A stretch of 64,000 nucleotides of DNA from Malus domestica (taxonomy: Eukaryota; Streptophyta; Magnoliopsida; Rosales; Rosaceae): NCBI RefSeq assembly GCF_042453785.1, contig NC_091667.1:34898001-34962000 (forward strand). Direction: 5' to 3'. Within the stretch, counting starts at the first letter, position 1. Each line of letters starts with the position of its first letter. Below are positions 41,399-53,042 of the stretch, in pieces. The translations under genes and the position numbers were made by a program. The notes under the pieces were generated by a model, which saw only the letters and a list, made by a program, of their open reading frames with translations, did not search any database and was not told where the DNA came from.

Positions 41399-41955
41399 AA
41401 TGTTGAGACAGATTTTACATTGGTGACATCATAAAATAATATACAATTAATATACGAGAGTATATATTCATAATATCATCAAGATATTTTGTGATTAAAT
41501 TTAACATCTAGTAATAGGAGATTAAGTTGGAACAATAGTGGTGACGAACTGTGCTTGTGCATACAAATTTTATCATAGTATAAGAGCATGCTATCTCTCG
41601 ACACGTCCTCGGCCCAAGTTACTGAACTCAAACATGCTTCCTGAATTTAGGCTTTCAAAAATATGTTTTAGCTCCAACTTAAGGCAACTGAATGAATGAG
41701 ACTTTGAAAAGATTGGTGTTGACTTTAGAGACTAAATATGACTCACCAGGCTCTCGAAAAGATTGATGCTAGTTCCGGTATAATGACTTGACCAGTTTCC
41801 AATGAGGGAATTGGTTTCCCTTGTGACCCTGTGTAGGGCCACTTGTGAGGGAGTATTTTGGAGAATAAGATTCCACATTAATCATATCACATAATAATAA
41901 TGGACAATATCATGATATTGGTGATTAACCATGCTTGTGTCATCAAAGTTTATCA
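41399..41955 (+). mobile_element. Decayed small LTR element
   Basis: Similar ends flank an internal 280 bp: 41399-41575 (TGTTGAGACAGATTTTACAT to TTTTATCA) and 41854-41955 (TTGGAGAATAAGATTCCACA to GTTTATCA). After the first repeat comes a primer-site-like TAGTATAAGAGCATGC. Before the second is a purine tract CTTGTGAGGGAGTATTTTGG, typical of copia-type elements. No coding frame; likely a deletion derivative or TRIM. Confidence 0.55.
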
Positions 41956-41999
41956 GTGAATAAATTATTCGTATTATGAGTTCAAACCTTCTTGTTTTT

Positions 42000-43189
42000 C
42001 ATTTTCTAATTTGAAGTGAAAATATCTCTTGTTTACTAGAAAATGGCAAAAACTAAAGTTTTAAAAATAAAAAAAAGTTGAAGACACCGGGAGGATGATC
42101 AGCCGGTAGCACTTACATCAAGGGCGTCTAGGGCATCCTCCGGATTAACATAATATTCATGATTAGGGAGAGTAATTAAAGAATCAAGCATGCATCTTGG
42201 ACTTGATGCATGCTAATAAGCTCTAGCTCTTTCTCTCTATCTCATATATGTCGACTCAACTCGACTCGACATTGACTTATCATCCCAACCAAGTATATAT
42301 TCAGTTTTAGGCTTTTAGGAAACTGGTAATATATATAGTTCCAAATATATATAAACAAAAAACAATGCAAATAAAGTATGTACAAGTAGGAAGCAAGCCA
42401 CCCAGTGTTTTGTCGAATTTGGTGTTCTTCTTTAGCTGTATTTAGGATAATGGTTCACTTGGCTCAATGGCATGGGGCCAAACTCCAAGAAACAGCACAA
42501 CTCTCGTTTTGTCTACTTTCCCAATCCGTATATAATCCCCATGTTAATGTTTTTTTTTCATCTCTCCCGATTAATCATGATGATGATGATGGGATCTTCA
42601 AATTAATCCTCTTGTTTCTACAAATCTCTCCTGTGAAGATTTGAAGTTAAAAATGTTTCATGTCGGAGAGCGAAGAAATATTGCGAAAGCTTGTAAGGAG
42701 TTGAGTCACTTCTTATGTTGCCAGCTAATTTAGAAGGGAGAGAGACAACAAACCAACACATAAGTGAGGAATATGATTACATTAAGGGATACTTTGGATG
42801 CGATCCCTAATCTTTAACATTCTTTGATTAAAACCTTTATAGTATTCAAAGTTTGATCAAAGTCCATTGACTTTGTACACCTCATTATATTACTATTAAT
42901 ATTTATATTTTTATAGTTTTGACATTAATTGTTTTTTATATTTTATGAGATTTATAATCCTATAAATTTAAAAGCCCTCATTATAATGCTATTAGAAACG
43001 GTTATAATAAAAACATTTAAACATTTTGATTGAATAAATGGATAAAAACTATGTCAAAATAAGAAATAATAAATGGCAAAAGAATGTATCCATAGTGTTA
43101 AAAAAATTGGTACATTTTCCAAAAAAATTGGTACATTTCACATATAACAAAGTGGTACATTAATAAAGAAAAATGAGTACATTATAAAT
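42000..43189. other. Spacer
   Basis: AT-rich, with a short ATG trinucleotide run near 42580. No gene is recognised. Confidence 0.4.
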
Positions 43190-43204
43190 AAATTAGGGTA
43201 CAGA

Positions 43205-43650
43205 TAAAAGATTAAAACATTATGAGTACAAATGAATTTTTAAAAAATATAGGCACTAAAAGAAATTGATACATGGGTACAAAATAAAACTAAAAAGAAA
43301 ATACTACAAATTAAAAAAAAAATGTTGCAAATTAAAAGTGGATACAAACTAAAAATATAATTATATGATACAAAGTTTAGGCATAAAACATAAATATACC
43401 ATATGTAATTTTTCTATCATTGATTAAATACACAATGTCACGTGATGATATACACATGGGTACAAACACAAATAAAACTTTAAAAAATATGGGCACATAA
43501 AGAAACTAATATATGGGTACAAATTAAAAATGAAAAGAAAATTGGTACAAATTAAAAAATGTTTGCAAATTAAAAATAGGTACAAACTAAAAATAAAAAT
43601 ATATGATAAAAAATTTAGCCATAAATATAAATATACTAATTGTAACATTT
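43205..43650. repeat. AT-rich tandem duplication, about 235 bp unit
   Basis: Two units (about 43220-43420 and 43455-43650) share in order TTTAAAAAATATRGGCAC, ATGGGTACAAA, AAGAAAAT, a (T/G)GCAAATTAAAA block, GATACAAACTAAAA/GGTACAAACTAAAA and CATAAATATA. They are strongly A-rich on the plus strand. Of unknown origin, directly left of the solo LTR. Confidence 0.65.
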
Positions 43651-43732
43651 TTAACACTAAAGGAATATATTTAAAAATAAAAATATTTTATTATTCAAAT
43701 AATTAATGATGTTATTAATACCCAAGGACCTT

Positions 43733-45870
43733 TGTCACAGCCCGTCCCGGGATTTTCTTATTAAGGACGTGAAATGACGGATTTACCCTTAGCGGGTATT
43801 AAGGTATGTGTGTGACATTATTTGGTTTAACCTTAGATATGTTTTGGAAGAAAATAAATAAGATGAGTTGGATTATTAAATTTGGTTTTTGTTAATTTTG
43901 GTTAGGGATTTAGATGATGGATGGTGTGGATTGAAAGGGACCATCTAAACCCTTAACCTCTCTCTATCTCGTAGCTCTCTCTCTCCTCCATCTCGACACT
44001 CTTTCTCTCACACCCATATTGTACGGCCACACCCAAAACCCCCCAAAACTCAGTGGATCGAAGTAAACAAGGTAAGAATCTTCATCCTTGTGATGTTTTG
44101 AGTTGATTGGTACTAGTTTTAGGACGTGGAACCTTCGATTTCACGTGAACCCGAACCCCCCATTTTTTGTCACTATTCATGCACACGTGAAATGTTGTGT
44201 TTCAGGGAATTCTAAGCTTATAGTGAGCTTAGTGAGGTCCCAAGGAAGCTCGGAGTGCTTCGTTTGAAGGATTTGGACGTCGGGATCACGAGGGTTGAGT
44301 TTGGCCGGTTTTGCTTGGATTTTTCCGGTGAGATTTAGTTGTTTTTGGAGCTTAAAAATAGTGTATCGTAATTCTTCATGTTTGGGGCTTCATTTGAGAA
44401 CAAGGCGTTTAAAGTTTGGCCGGAAACCGGCCGCCGGAAAAACCAGTCCGGCGAACCAAGGTTGGGGATGATGCGCGTGGGGCCGCGTGCGGCCTCCAAA
44501 AATTTATTTAAAAATTTCTCGACGTCCGTGACGTCGAGTAGGTCGATGTGGTATATTCATATACCCAAATTGAGCAGCGTATGATAAGTTATTTCGAATT
44601 GTTGGTTATGTGTTTAAATTAACGTTTTTATAGTTGTTTCGCATATAGGTGACACTTATCCCGAGGACGAGCGCATCCAGGGACGTCACGGGGGTTACGA
44701 CCCATCGACTTATCAGTGAGTGGGCAATTTTGTTTTCGTATTACCTATATACAACTGTTTTTCCCAGAAAATGTGTTTATATGAAAATTATGATTTAAAT
44801 TGCCATGCATGCAAATGTTGAGATATTTAGTTTGATAATTGATGCATATATATGTTAATGGACGCGGTGGACGCACAGGTGAGTTTTTATATTATTCAGA
44901 TGAGTTATTTTATGAGAATTGCATTGAAAGCTCATAACCTGCACCCTAGGTGTTAGTCCTTATATTATTTTTCACCACACCGCACGCTCGTCTTGGATCC
45001 AAGTAGGTGGATGTCGTACAGACCATGTGAGGGTTCCGACATGCTAGTCGTATAGATCACTAGATGTGATTCCGACTAGTGGGTGACCTTAGTTATGCGC
45101 GCTGATGATTGATGAGAGAAACACTAGAGCGTATTTATACACCTTTCATCGTACAGACTACTATACGTAGTTCCGAGTGATGTGCAGTGTAGTGCCGTAC
45201 AGGTCACATTTGGTGACTCCGGCAGGGCCGTATAGGTCACTGTGGTGACTCCGGCTAAGTGGGATGTTGAGCTTTAGAATAAGTCGTACAGGACCATTGT
45301 AGGGTCTCCGATTGATTTATTATTTCACCTGATTGATATTGATGCATTTCTGATTATATTTGGCATGGCGTGGCATATTAGTTCTAAGATGTTATGTTGA
45401 TGGATATGAGCTGAGTTTTGATGATATGTGTATATATATGTTTATATACTATTTTTCTGGGAAAGTATACAGGTTTTACGGTGAGGGGTTAGAAATGTTT
45501 TAAATGAAATGTTTTGGAAAATCTTTTATTTTACTGACCCACTCATCTTTGTTTTGCGCCCCTCCAGGTTCTAGTTAGCGGTTGGTGGCTCTCGAGGTCT
45601 TTTTTTGGCATTCTGACAGACGTTCTGCATGTAGGACTCACCTGCGGGTGATGTATCTTATTTTGGTCCTACTTGACTGCACTTAAACCTATGCTCTGAA
45701 TTTATGTGTTTACCTTATAACTCATCCTTTTATTCTAGTAGGTGGTTCTACTAGAGATTGGTTTGAATTCCTTCTTGTTCTGTTATATCTTGCTTCCGTG
45801 TCGCACTTTTGGTAACATCACGCTCATGTGACGGCCAGCACGCCTTGATCCTCTGGGTCGGGGTGTGTCA
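43733..45870. mobile_element. Solo LTR (2138 bp) of a large LTR retrotransposon
   Basis: Begins TGTCACAGCCCGTCCC and ends GGGTCGGGGTGTGTCA. It is flanked by a perfect 5-bp TSD ACCTT at 43728-43732 and 45871-45875. It has TG...CA ends and no internal primer site, polypurine tract or coding frame, so it fits a solo LTR left by recombination, probably from a Ty3/gypsy-type element (inference). The terminal ~15 bases are also inverted repeats of each other. It contains six hairpin modules at 45013-45312. Confidence 0.78.
45013..45312. repeat. Six short palindromic (hairpin) modules in the solo LTR
   Basis: Modules of 28-30 bp at 45013-45040, 45047-45076, 45148-45177, 45194-45223, 45227-45255 and 45283-45312. 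Each has the frame YCGTAYAG ... TCCG with an outer stem (GTCG/CGAC, GCCG/CGGC or TCG/CGA) and an inner stem (ACC/GGT, ATCAC/GTGAT, ACTAC/GTAGT, GTCAC/GTGAC twice, GACC/GGTC). Both arms change together between copies. Confidence 0.8.
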
Positions 45871-45975
45871 ACCTTGATCAAAAATTGAAAATGAATAGGA
45901 TTTTAATCAATGGAGTAACAAAAAGAAGGATGTGAACCTAATTTTTCCTTACATTAATCGAATCCAAAACTTTAA

Positions 45976-46059
45976 GAGCTCGTTTGAAAATACTTTTAAA
46001 ATGACTAAAAGTGCTTTAAAAAATGTTTATAAGTTCTAAAAACAGTTTCAAACGAGCCC
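45976..46059. mobile_element. Tourist-like mini MITE, 84 bp
   Basis: The inverted ends GAGCTCGTTTGAAA and GGGCTCGTTTGAAA (right end reversed) are flanked by TAA at 45973-45975 and 46060-46062. A 3-bp TAA duplication is typical of PIF/Harbinger-type elements. Confidence 0.65.
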
Positions 46060-46062
46060 TAA

Positions 46063-48060
46063 ACTGTCAAAATAAAATATAGACCAATAATGCATATCAC
46101 ACTTAAAATTACAACTGAAGTAAACATGGATAAATTAGGCCCTTAAACATAAGCTCGTGATATACGACTAGTTAATTGCTTTCACACATTCTCTTCAACT
46201 TGTATTTTTCCTATGATTAAGATAAACGAACAGTCTATGAGGTAATTCTATAAATCCCAATAGAATGAGTTAGAATTTGCTTTGTATTTAATCCCCAACC
46301 TAATCAATCATTTCCAAAAATAGCAGTATCGGTATTATGTCTTTTCTCAAAAGAAGAAGTTAAAAAATGGAAAGTTTCAGACTCTAGTTGGAGGACCAAG
46401 GTCGAACTACTAATTCAGTTACTCTTCTTCTTTAGTCTTTTCCTTCAAAAACAAATTCGGAGTTGGATCATTCGTATGTATGTAAAGCATTAATTCACTT
46501 AATTCTAATAAGCATATATGAAAATATCACTTACGAGATCACTTACGAAATGAAATAGTAATGAATTATTATATATTGGATGAAATAGTCGGTTCAATTC
46601 ATATATAATACTATTAAAAAGGATCAGCCAATGATTTTGTCATGGCAGTCTACTTTTTAATTTGGATGCCGGAAAGATTCAGAGAAGCATTTCAGACTCT
46701 CCTTGGCTACCATCGTCTCAATTGTATTCAATCATGTTAAAACAAAATGTATTCATTCATATAGGTTTCTAAAATATTTGTCATATAGTTTACTTCGTAT
46801 GGTTGAATAATGTAAAAAATCTCAAACTATAACTTATAGCTTAGTAGTTTCGCTTTCAATTTCAAATGACTGAAATAATTTGTAGTAGACTCTGATGAAC
46901 ATACTTTTCAAAATTCTTGACATGATATCAGAACTGAATCCAACCCCAGCGTTGCAGTTGTGAATATAGACTGTTGGTGAGTCATCCTAGAAAAGGCGAA
47001 GGTGGAAAATGACTTTTCATGCAATTACAATAAACACAGAGTGAGAGGTTTAGAGAAGTTCCACACTTCAGAGAAGTCCTAGAAATGTGTTCCATATTTC
47101 ATATCAATTCATCATCTCATGCATGCATGTGACCTTGTGGTACTACACAACTACAAGGCGATGATCGATAACATATGTCATCAGATTTTACGTGCAGGCG
47201 TGCTACGCGTGACAAGTCGATCCTCATGCTTTTGCTTGCCTACAAATGGTGCTCTATTGGACCGCCACCACCTCCCAATTTTTTTGAGAAATTTTAACCT
47301 ACGTGTATCAGCCGCAATTATCACGGTTATACGTGTTGTAATATGAATAGAGGATACAATTACGTTTATATTTAAAAGAAATAATAAAAAACAAATACAA
47401 TTATAATTATGATGAAGTATAGAACCATCATATTTAACTTAAATAATACTATCGTTTATCATAATAAACACTACGTGACAGTATCAGGATAAACGAAAAA
47501 AATCGTTCCATCTTTTGCTTGTAATGATTCAAAACCACATATTTTCAAACGCAAGCTGATGCTATGTAAACCAAAACTACTCCATCATCAAAATCGGCAA
47601 ATTTCAACCATTTATTTATTTTCTTCTTCATATATTCATGTAAGCAAACCTGCAACTCTCTGTGACTGTGAGGGCCTAACAAACCAATCAATTTCTGCCA
47701 CATAAAAACATTTGCATCGCTGGAGCTACGAGTCTAGACAGGTCACCAGTAACATATTTTTATATTAATTTTTGTATGATTTGAGTTTGAAGTTGTAAAA
47801 GGAAACAAACGAAGTCGGCCTTTTTGTTTGATTCACCGTTTTGGAGTCAATGTCCGATGTTCAATAACTAACGTTCAAGCCATGCAACCCATAATACACC
47901 CCTTAATTATCCTTTTCATACCTAATTTTGTTCATTCAAAACCCTAAAACTATTTATGCCATATATTTCCAATCGCATTACTTATCATCTCTCTCGAACT
48001 CCACATTTACATTACCTTGTTACGAGGTATGCGGCACATATGTAACTTGTGCAGCATTAC
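46063..48060. other. Gene-free spacer
   Basis: AT-rich spacer with no supported gene. Short frames near 47.1 kb match nothing I recognise. Confidence 0.4.
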
Positions 48061-48063
48061 AAG

Positions 48064-48128
48064 TTAGGTTTGTAGAGTGGTAGAATACTGACTTCGCACT
48101 AAAGACTGAAGTTCGACCCTTGTCATAC
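48064..48128 (+). other. tRNA-like (Pol III promoter-like) sequence
   Basis: An A-box-like TGTAGAGTGGTAGAATA (48071-48087) and a B-box-like AAGTTCGACCC are spaced as in a tRNA gene. No clean cloverleaf or acceptor stem forms. It is therefore a tRNA relic or a SINE head rather than a working tRNA. The copia element is inserted about 10 bp downstream. Confidence 0.4.
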
Positions 48129-48133
48129 CCATT

Positions 48134-51100
48134 TATAGAAAAACTTAATATATATTTCATATATCAAACAGTTACAAATTCATACATAAATAGAAGAAGA
48201 AACGGGAAAGAGAGTGAAGAACAAAAGGTAGGGGACAATGGCAGCTAAGCTAGCTTTACAGCTAGGGGACAATGGCAGCTAAGCTAGCTTTACAGCCACT
48301 AACAAGCTTTACACTGATGAGGGAATAACAACAGCTAGATAAAGACTTAGTGCTAGTATTAGCTGTTGTTATTCTTCCAACTGTATTAGGGTTAAAGACT
48401 GATATTCAATACTCCCCCTCAAGCTGGATCGAGAGATTTTCTGGATCCAAGCTTGAAGAGAAGACGATCAAGTTGTGCAGAAGGAAGAGGCTTGGTGAAC
48501 ACATCGGCAAGTTGATCACTGGAGCGAACAAATACAGTTTGTAACAGCTTGGACTGAACTTGGTTGCGGACGAAATGACAGTCAACCTCGATATGCTTTG
48601 TGCGTTCATGGAAGACGGGGTTGGCAGCAATATGCATCGCTGCTTGATTGTCACAGTGGAGGAGAATTGGCTTGGAAGAGATGATTTCAAGATCACGTAG
48701 CAAACTCTTTAGCCAAATTAGTTCGCATGCAGTAGATGCCATTGCACGGTACTCAGCTTCTGCGCTTGACTGAGCTACAACGGATTGCTTTTTGCTCTTC
48801 CACGTGACGAGGTTACCACCAACAAGAGTGCAGTAACCAGTTGTGGACTTGCGATCAAGTACGTTGCCTGCCCAATCAAAGTTTGTGTATCCTTCAATGG
48901 TGAAGTGTCCGTTGTTTTGCATGAAAATCCCGGTAGACATTGAGCTTTTCAAGTACCGAATGATCCTTTTAACTAGTTGCAGATGATGAGATGAGGGAGA
49001 ATGCATGAACTGGCTGACAAAGCTAACAGCATAAGCAATGTTAGGTCGGGTTATAGTTAAATAGATAAGTTTTCCTACCAACCTTTGATACTCCGATGCA
49101 TTTTCAAGCTGGATGCCTGAGGTTTCATCCTTGAAATTTGTTGGTAGTGGTGTTTTGGCAGGCTTGCAATGCATCATATTGGCTTCTTCTAAAAGATCGA
49201 GAACGTACTTTTGTTGATTTAGAAACAGACCAGTTGGAGATTGATCCATTTCGATTCCAAGAAAGTATCGGAGTCTGCCAAGATCTTTGATTGAGAAGGT
49301 TGAATGTAAGGTGGCTTTGAGAGCAGTTATTTCTTCTGGATTATCTCATGTGACAATAAGATCATCAACATAAACAAGTACCACCAATCTTCCATGCGTA
49401 CCAATCCTAGTGAACATTGAGGAATCTGCTTTGCTTCGTTTAAAACCGGATGACATAAGGACTGACCTCAGTTTTGAGTACCAAGCCCTTGGAGATTGCT
49501 TGAGACCGTAAATGGCCTTGTGAAGCTTGCAGACTATTCCTTATTCCTTCTCTCGTTCATGACCAAGTGGTAGGTGCATGTACACCTCTTCTTCTAACTC
49601 CCCATGTAGGAAAGCGTTTTTTACATCCATTTGATGTAGAGACCAGTGTGAATTGATAGCCACCGAAAGAAGCACTCTAACTGTATTCATCTTTGCCACC
49701 GGGGCAAAGGTTTCTTTGTAATCTACCCCGAAGGTTTGTGTGAAGCCCCTTGCAACTAACCTTGCCTTGTGCCGCTGTATGGTTCCATTTGAGTGAAATT
49801 TTGTCTTGTAAATCCATCTTGCCCCAACCACTCGTTGATCTTTTGGCAGAGAAACAATGCTCCAAGTTTTATTTTCATCAAGTGCCTTCAGTTCTTCAAG
49901 CATGGCACACCTCCATACAGGAGATTGGTTTGCCTCTTCGAAGGATCGAGGCTGAGAGTTTTGAGATAACTTAGTAACAAAGGCTGCATGAGATGGGGAG
50001 ATCTTACTGTGGTAAACCATTTGTCCAATAGGATATCTAGGCGTGTAGATTTCAAAATCATCAAGCCTGGCTGGAGGTTGTCGGTTTCGAGAAGGATTCC
50101 TTCGTGGAGGAGGAGGTTGTTCAAGTTGGGGCTCTCTCCTTTCGTGGAGGACTTCTTCATCATTTGCTTCCATATTTTCAGGAGTTGGCTCTATCTCAAC
50201 AGCTTCATTGTGCGGTGTTGACAGCCTTGGATCATCAAGGAAGAGAGGAGTGAGAAACACTTCATATGAGAGCTCCCCCTGAGGTTCATCATCATGCTTC
50301 TGAAAGAAGGAGTGTGTCTCATCAAACCGTACATCCCTGGATACAAACACCTTTCTGGTCTTAGAATCATAGCATTTGTATCCCTTTTGGGAAGTTGAGT
50401 AGCCTACGAATGCACACTTGATAGCCCTTGGATCAAGTTTATCTCTGTGAATAGTTTGAATGTGCACATAGCATACACATCCAAACACACGGAGATGACT
50501 TATGTCAATATCTCTCCCCTTGAGAATTTAGTAAGGAGATTTAAACTTCAAGATTCTGCTAGGAAGGCGATTGATGATGTATGCAGCGGTTTGTATAGCT
50601 TGAGACCAGAACTTCTTTGGAAGATTTGCTTGTAACATTAGTGATCGTGTTTTCTCAAGCAAATCTCGGTTCTTCCTTTCTGAAATGCCATTTTGTTGTG
50701 GCGTTCCTACACAACTTGTTTGTTGCAAAATTCCATGCTCACTTAAGTAAGTTGTCATGATTTTGGAAGTGTACTCAGAGCCATTATCAGACCTTAAGAT
50801 GCCAATATTAGAGTTAAAATGATTTTGAACTAAGTTATGAAAATTTTTGAAACACTGGAAAGCTTCGTGCTTGAATTTAAGTAAATACACAAAGGTAGTT
50901 CTAGAGAAATCATCAATGAAAGATATATAGAATCTGTAACCATCAAAAGACTCTAAGGTTGCAGGTCCCCAAATGTTGGAATGGACAATTTCAAAAGCTT
51001 TGGTAGCTCTAGAGAGAGAGTAGGGAAAGGGTAACCTGGTAAACTTAGATTTGTGACAAACTTCACAATCTGGGATCTCTTTACAGAAACTAGGAAAAAT

Positions 51101-53037
51101 AAAAGACATAACATGTGAAGAAGGGTGAGCTAATCTCATGTGCCACAGCTGCTCCTTGTTTACTGTGTTTGAGTTTACGTAGAAACTCTTTGGAAAACTT
51201 GAAGAGAAGTTGACATAGTACAGGCCATTGAGGAAGAAACCTTTACCAATCGTTTCCTTCGAAACTCGATCCTGGAAAATCACACAGTGAGTGGAAAAAA
51301 TTGCAAGACAATTGAGCAATTGTGTTATTCTTCCTACTGACAGCAGTTTGAAAGAAAAAGAAGGGACATGCATGACAATGGATTCTTTTTTACTTGAGAA
51401 GATTTTGAGTTTCCCTATGCCTACTATACGAACTTTGGTGCCATTAGCTACGGAGACAAAAGGAGTGGAAAAGTTTTGAAAATCATTTAGTAAAGATGCA
51501 TCGTTAGTCATGTGATCAGAAGCTCCTGAGTCGACTATCCAAAAATCACGACTACTACTAAGATCCAATGCAGTGGAAATAGTTGCAACAATACCTAGCA
51601 CGTCTTTTTGTGACACTGAGCTTGATTGTTCGAGGAAGCCAGCAAACTTGCCGAGCATGGCTGATGGACTTTCATGATTTGTTGTTCCTTGTTTCTGTTG
51701 CAAGAAGTTAGAAAACTCATTTATGAGAGTAATGGGACTAGAAGAAGAGTTCATCACATTATTGGAGGCATTGTCGCAAACAAGGTTTCCTCTAGGAGTG
51801 TAGGCAGGCTTCATTTGGTTTCTTGGTGCTCTTCCATCATCGTTGAACTTGGGTTTAAGTTCTGGATGAAGAATCCAGCACTTTTCTTTTATGTGTCCAA
51901 CACCTGGACGACCTATCTTCACACAGTGAGAGCACTTTAAGTCTGGTCGTTTTCCCTTGTATGGTCTGGAAAAGGTGAAGGCTCTCGCTTCTGATGGCCT
52001 AAGATCTGATTCTCCAATGACCACGTCTGCATTCATGACCTTCTTTCTTATTTCTTCGCGTTGAATAACATTGCAGACCATCTGGAAGGTGGGAAGTTCA
52101 GGTGTCATCAAGAGATGGCTTTTAAGGTCTTCATACTCTGGTCCAATGCTGGCAAGCAACTGGAATACCTTGTCTTCTATAGCACGCTTTAAAAGAATGG
52201 TTGTATCCGTGGTATGAGGTCTGTAGAGATCCAATTCATTCCATTTGGCCTTCAAGTTGCCAAGATGTTGAACAAAGGAGAGATTTCCCTGTTGTAATTC
52301 TGTAAGATCTTTCTTCAGCTGGAAGACTCGCGCAGCATTGTTTAGATTTCCATACATGTCTCGTACAGAATTCCAAAGGTGGTGAGATGACACTGAATAA
52401 CTAAAAATCTCAGCCATCTTTGGTTCCATAGAATTTAACAGCCAAGACATGATAAGTTGATCTTGGGACACCCATGCTGCATAATCTGGTGAAGTTGTTT
52501 CGGGCATGATATCATCCTTTTGAATGAACGGGAGCTTTCCACGTCCTCCAAGAGCGAGAGAAATAGCTCGTGACCAAGGCAGATAGTTGAATTCGTTTAG
52601 GAGCACAGAGCTCAAACGTTGAATTGGGTTGGTATCCATGGTTTCGTTTTTTGAAATTTTCTCTGATGGTGTTGCCATAATGGCTTAACTGGTTTGGATT
52701 TGGTAAGATTTCAGAAGAACATAGATGCAGGTCCAAAAGGGATCACTGCTCTAATACCATATAGAAAAACTTAATATATATTTCATATATCAAACAGTTA
52801 CAAATTCATACATAAATAGAAGAAGAAATGGGAAAGAGAGTGAAGAACAAAAGGTAGGGGACAATGGCAGCTAAGCTAGCTTTACAGCTAGGGGACAATG
52901 GCAGCTAAGCTAGCTTTACAGCCACTAACAAGCTTTACACTGATGAGGGAATAACAACAGCTAGATAAAGACTTAGTGCTAGTATTAGCTGTTGTTATTC
53001 TTCCAACTGTATTAGGGTTAAAGACTGATATTCAATA
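48134..53037 (-). mobile_element. Ty1/copia retrotransposon, nearly complete, recently inserted
   Basis: LTRs of 278 bp lie at 48134-48411 and 52760-53037 (the latter is the 5' LTR of this minus-strand element). They differ at one visible base (48203 C versus 52829 T). A perfect TSD CCATT is at 48129-48133 and 53038-53042. On the minus strand the LTRs start TATTGAATATC and end TTTTTCTATA, i.e. TA...TA rather than TG...CA. The primer site TGGTATTAGAGCAGTG is next to the 5' LTR, and the polypurine tract TTGAGGGGGAG abuts the 3' LTR. Each LTR holds a 34-bp tandem duplication (GGGGACAATGGCAGC...) and an inverted pair AATAACAACAGCT/AGCTGTTGTTATT. Confidence 0.95.
48419..52678 (-). pseudogene. copia gag-pol polyprotein with three in-frame stops
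   Basis: A single minus-strand frame starts at the ATG at 52678 and runs about 1420 codons. Order: Gag (UBN2-type, LLNEFNYLPWSRAI), zinc knuckle CSHC...GHIKEKC near residue 250, protease DSGASDHMT near 380, integrase zinc-binding region (LWHMRLAHPS, CEVCHKSK) about 510-550, integrase core (FIDDFSRT; SDNGSEYTS; GTPQQNGISERKN), reverse transcriptase (ARWIYKTKF; QMDVKNAFLHG; YVDD near 1105) and RNase H (GYCTLVGG; SSAEAEYRA; LLHCDNQAA). The frame is interrupted only by stop codons at 50530-50528, 49543-49541 and 49348-49346. No frameshift was found. Order gag-PR-IN-RT-RH defines copia. Confidence 0.93.
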
Positions 53038-53042
53038 CCATT

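Noticed and set aside
46915..46945. GATATCAGAACTGAATCC resembling a tRNA-Met primer binding site
   Set aside because: No direct repeats on either side that could be LTRs.
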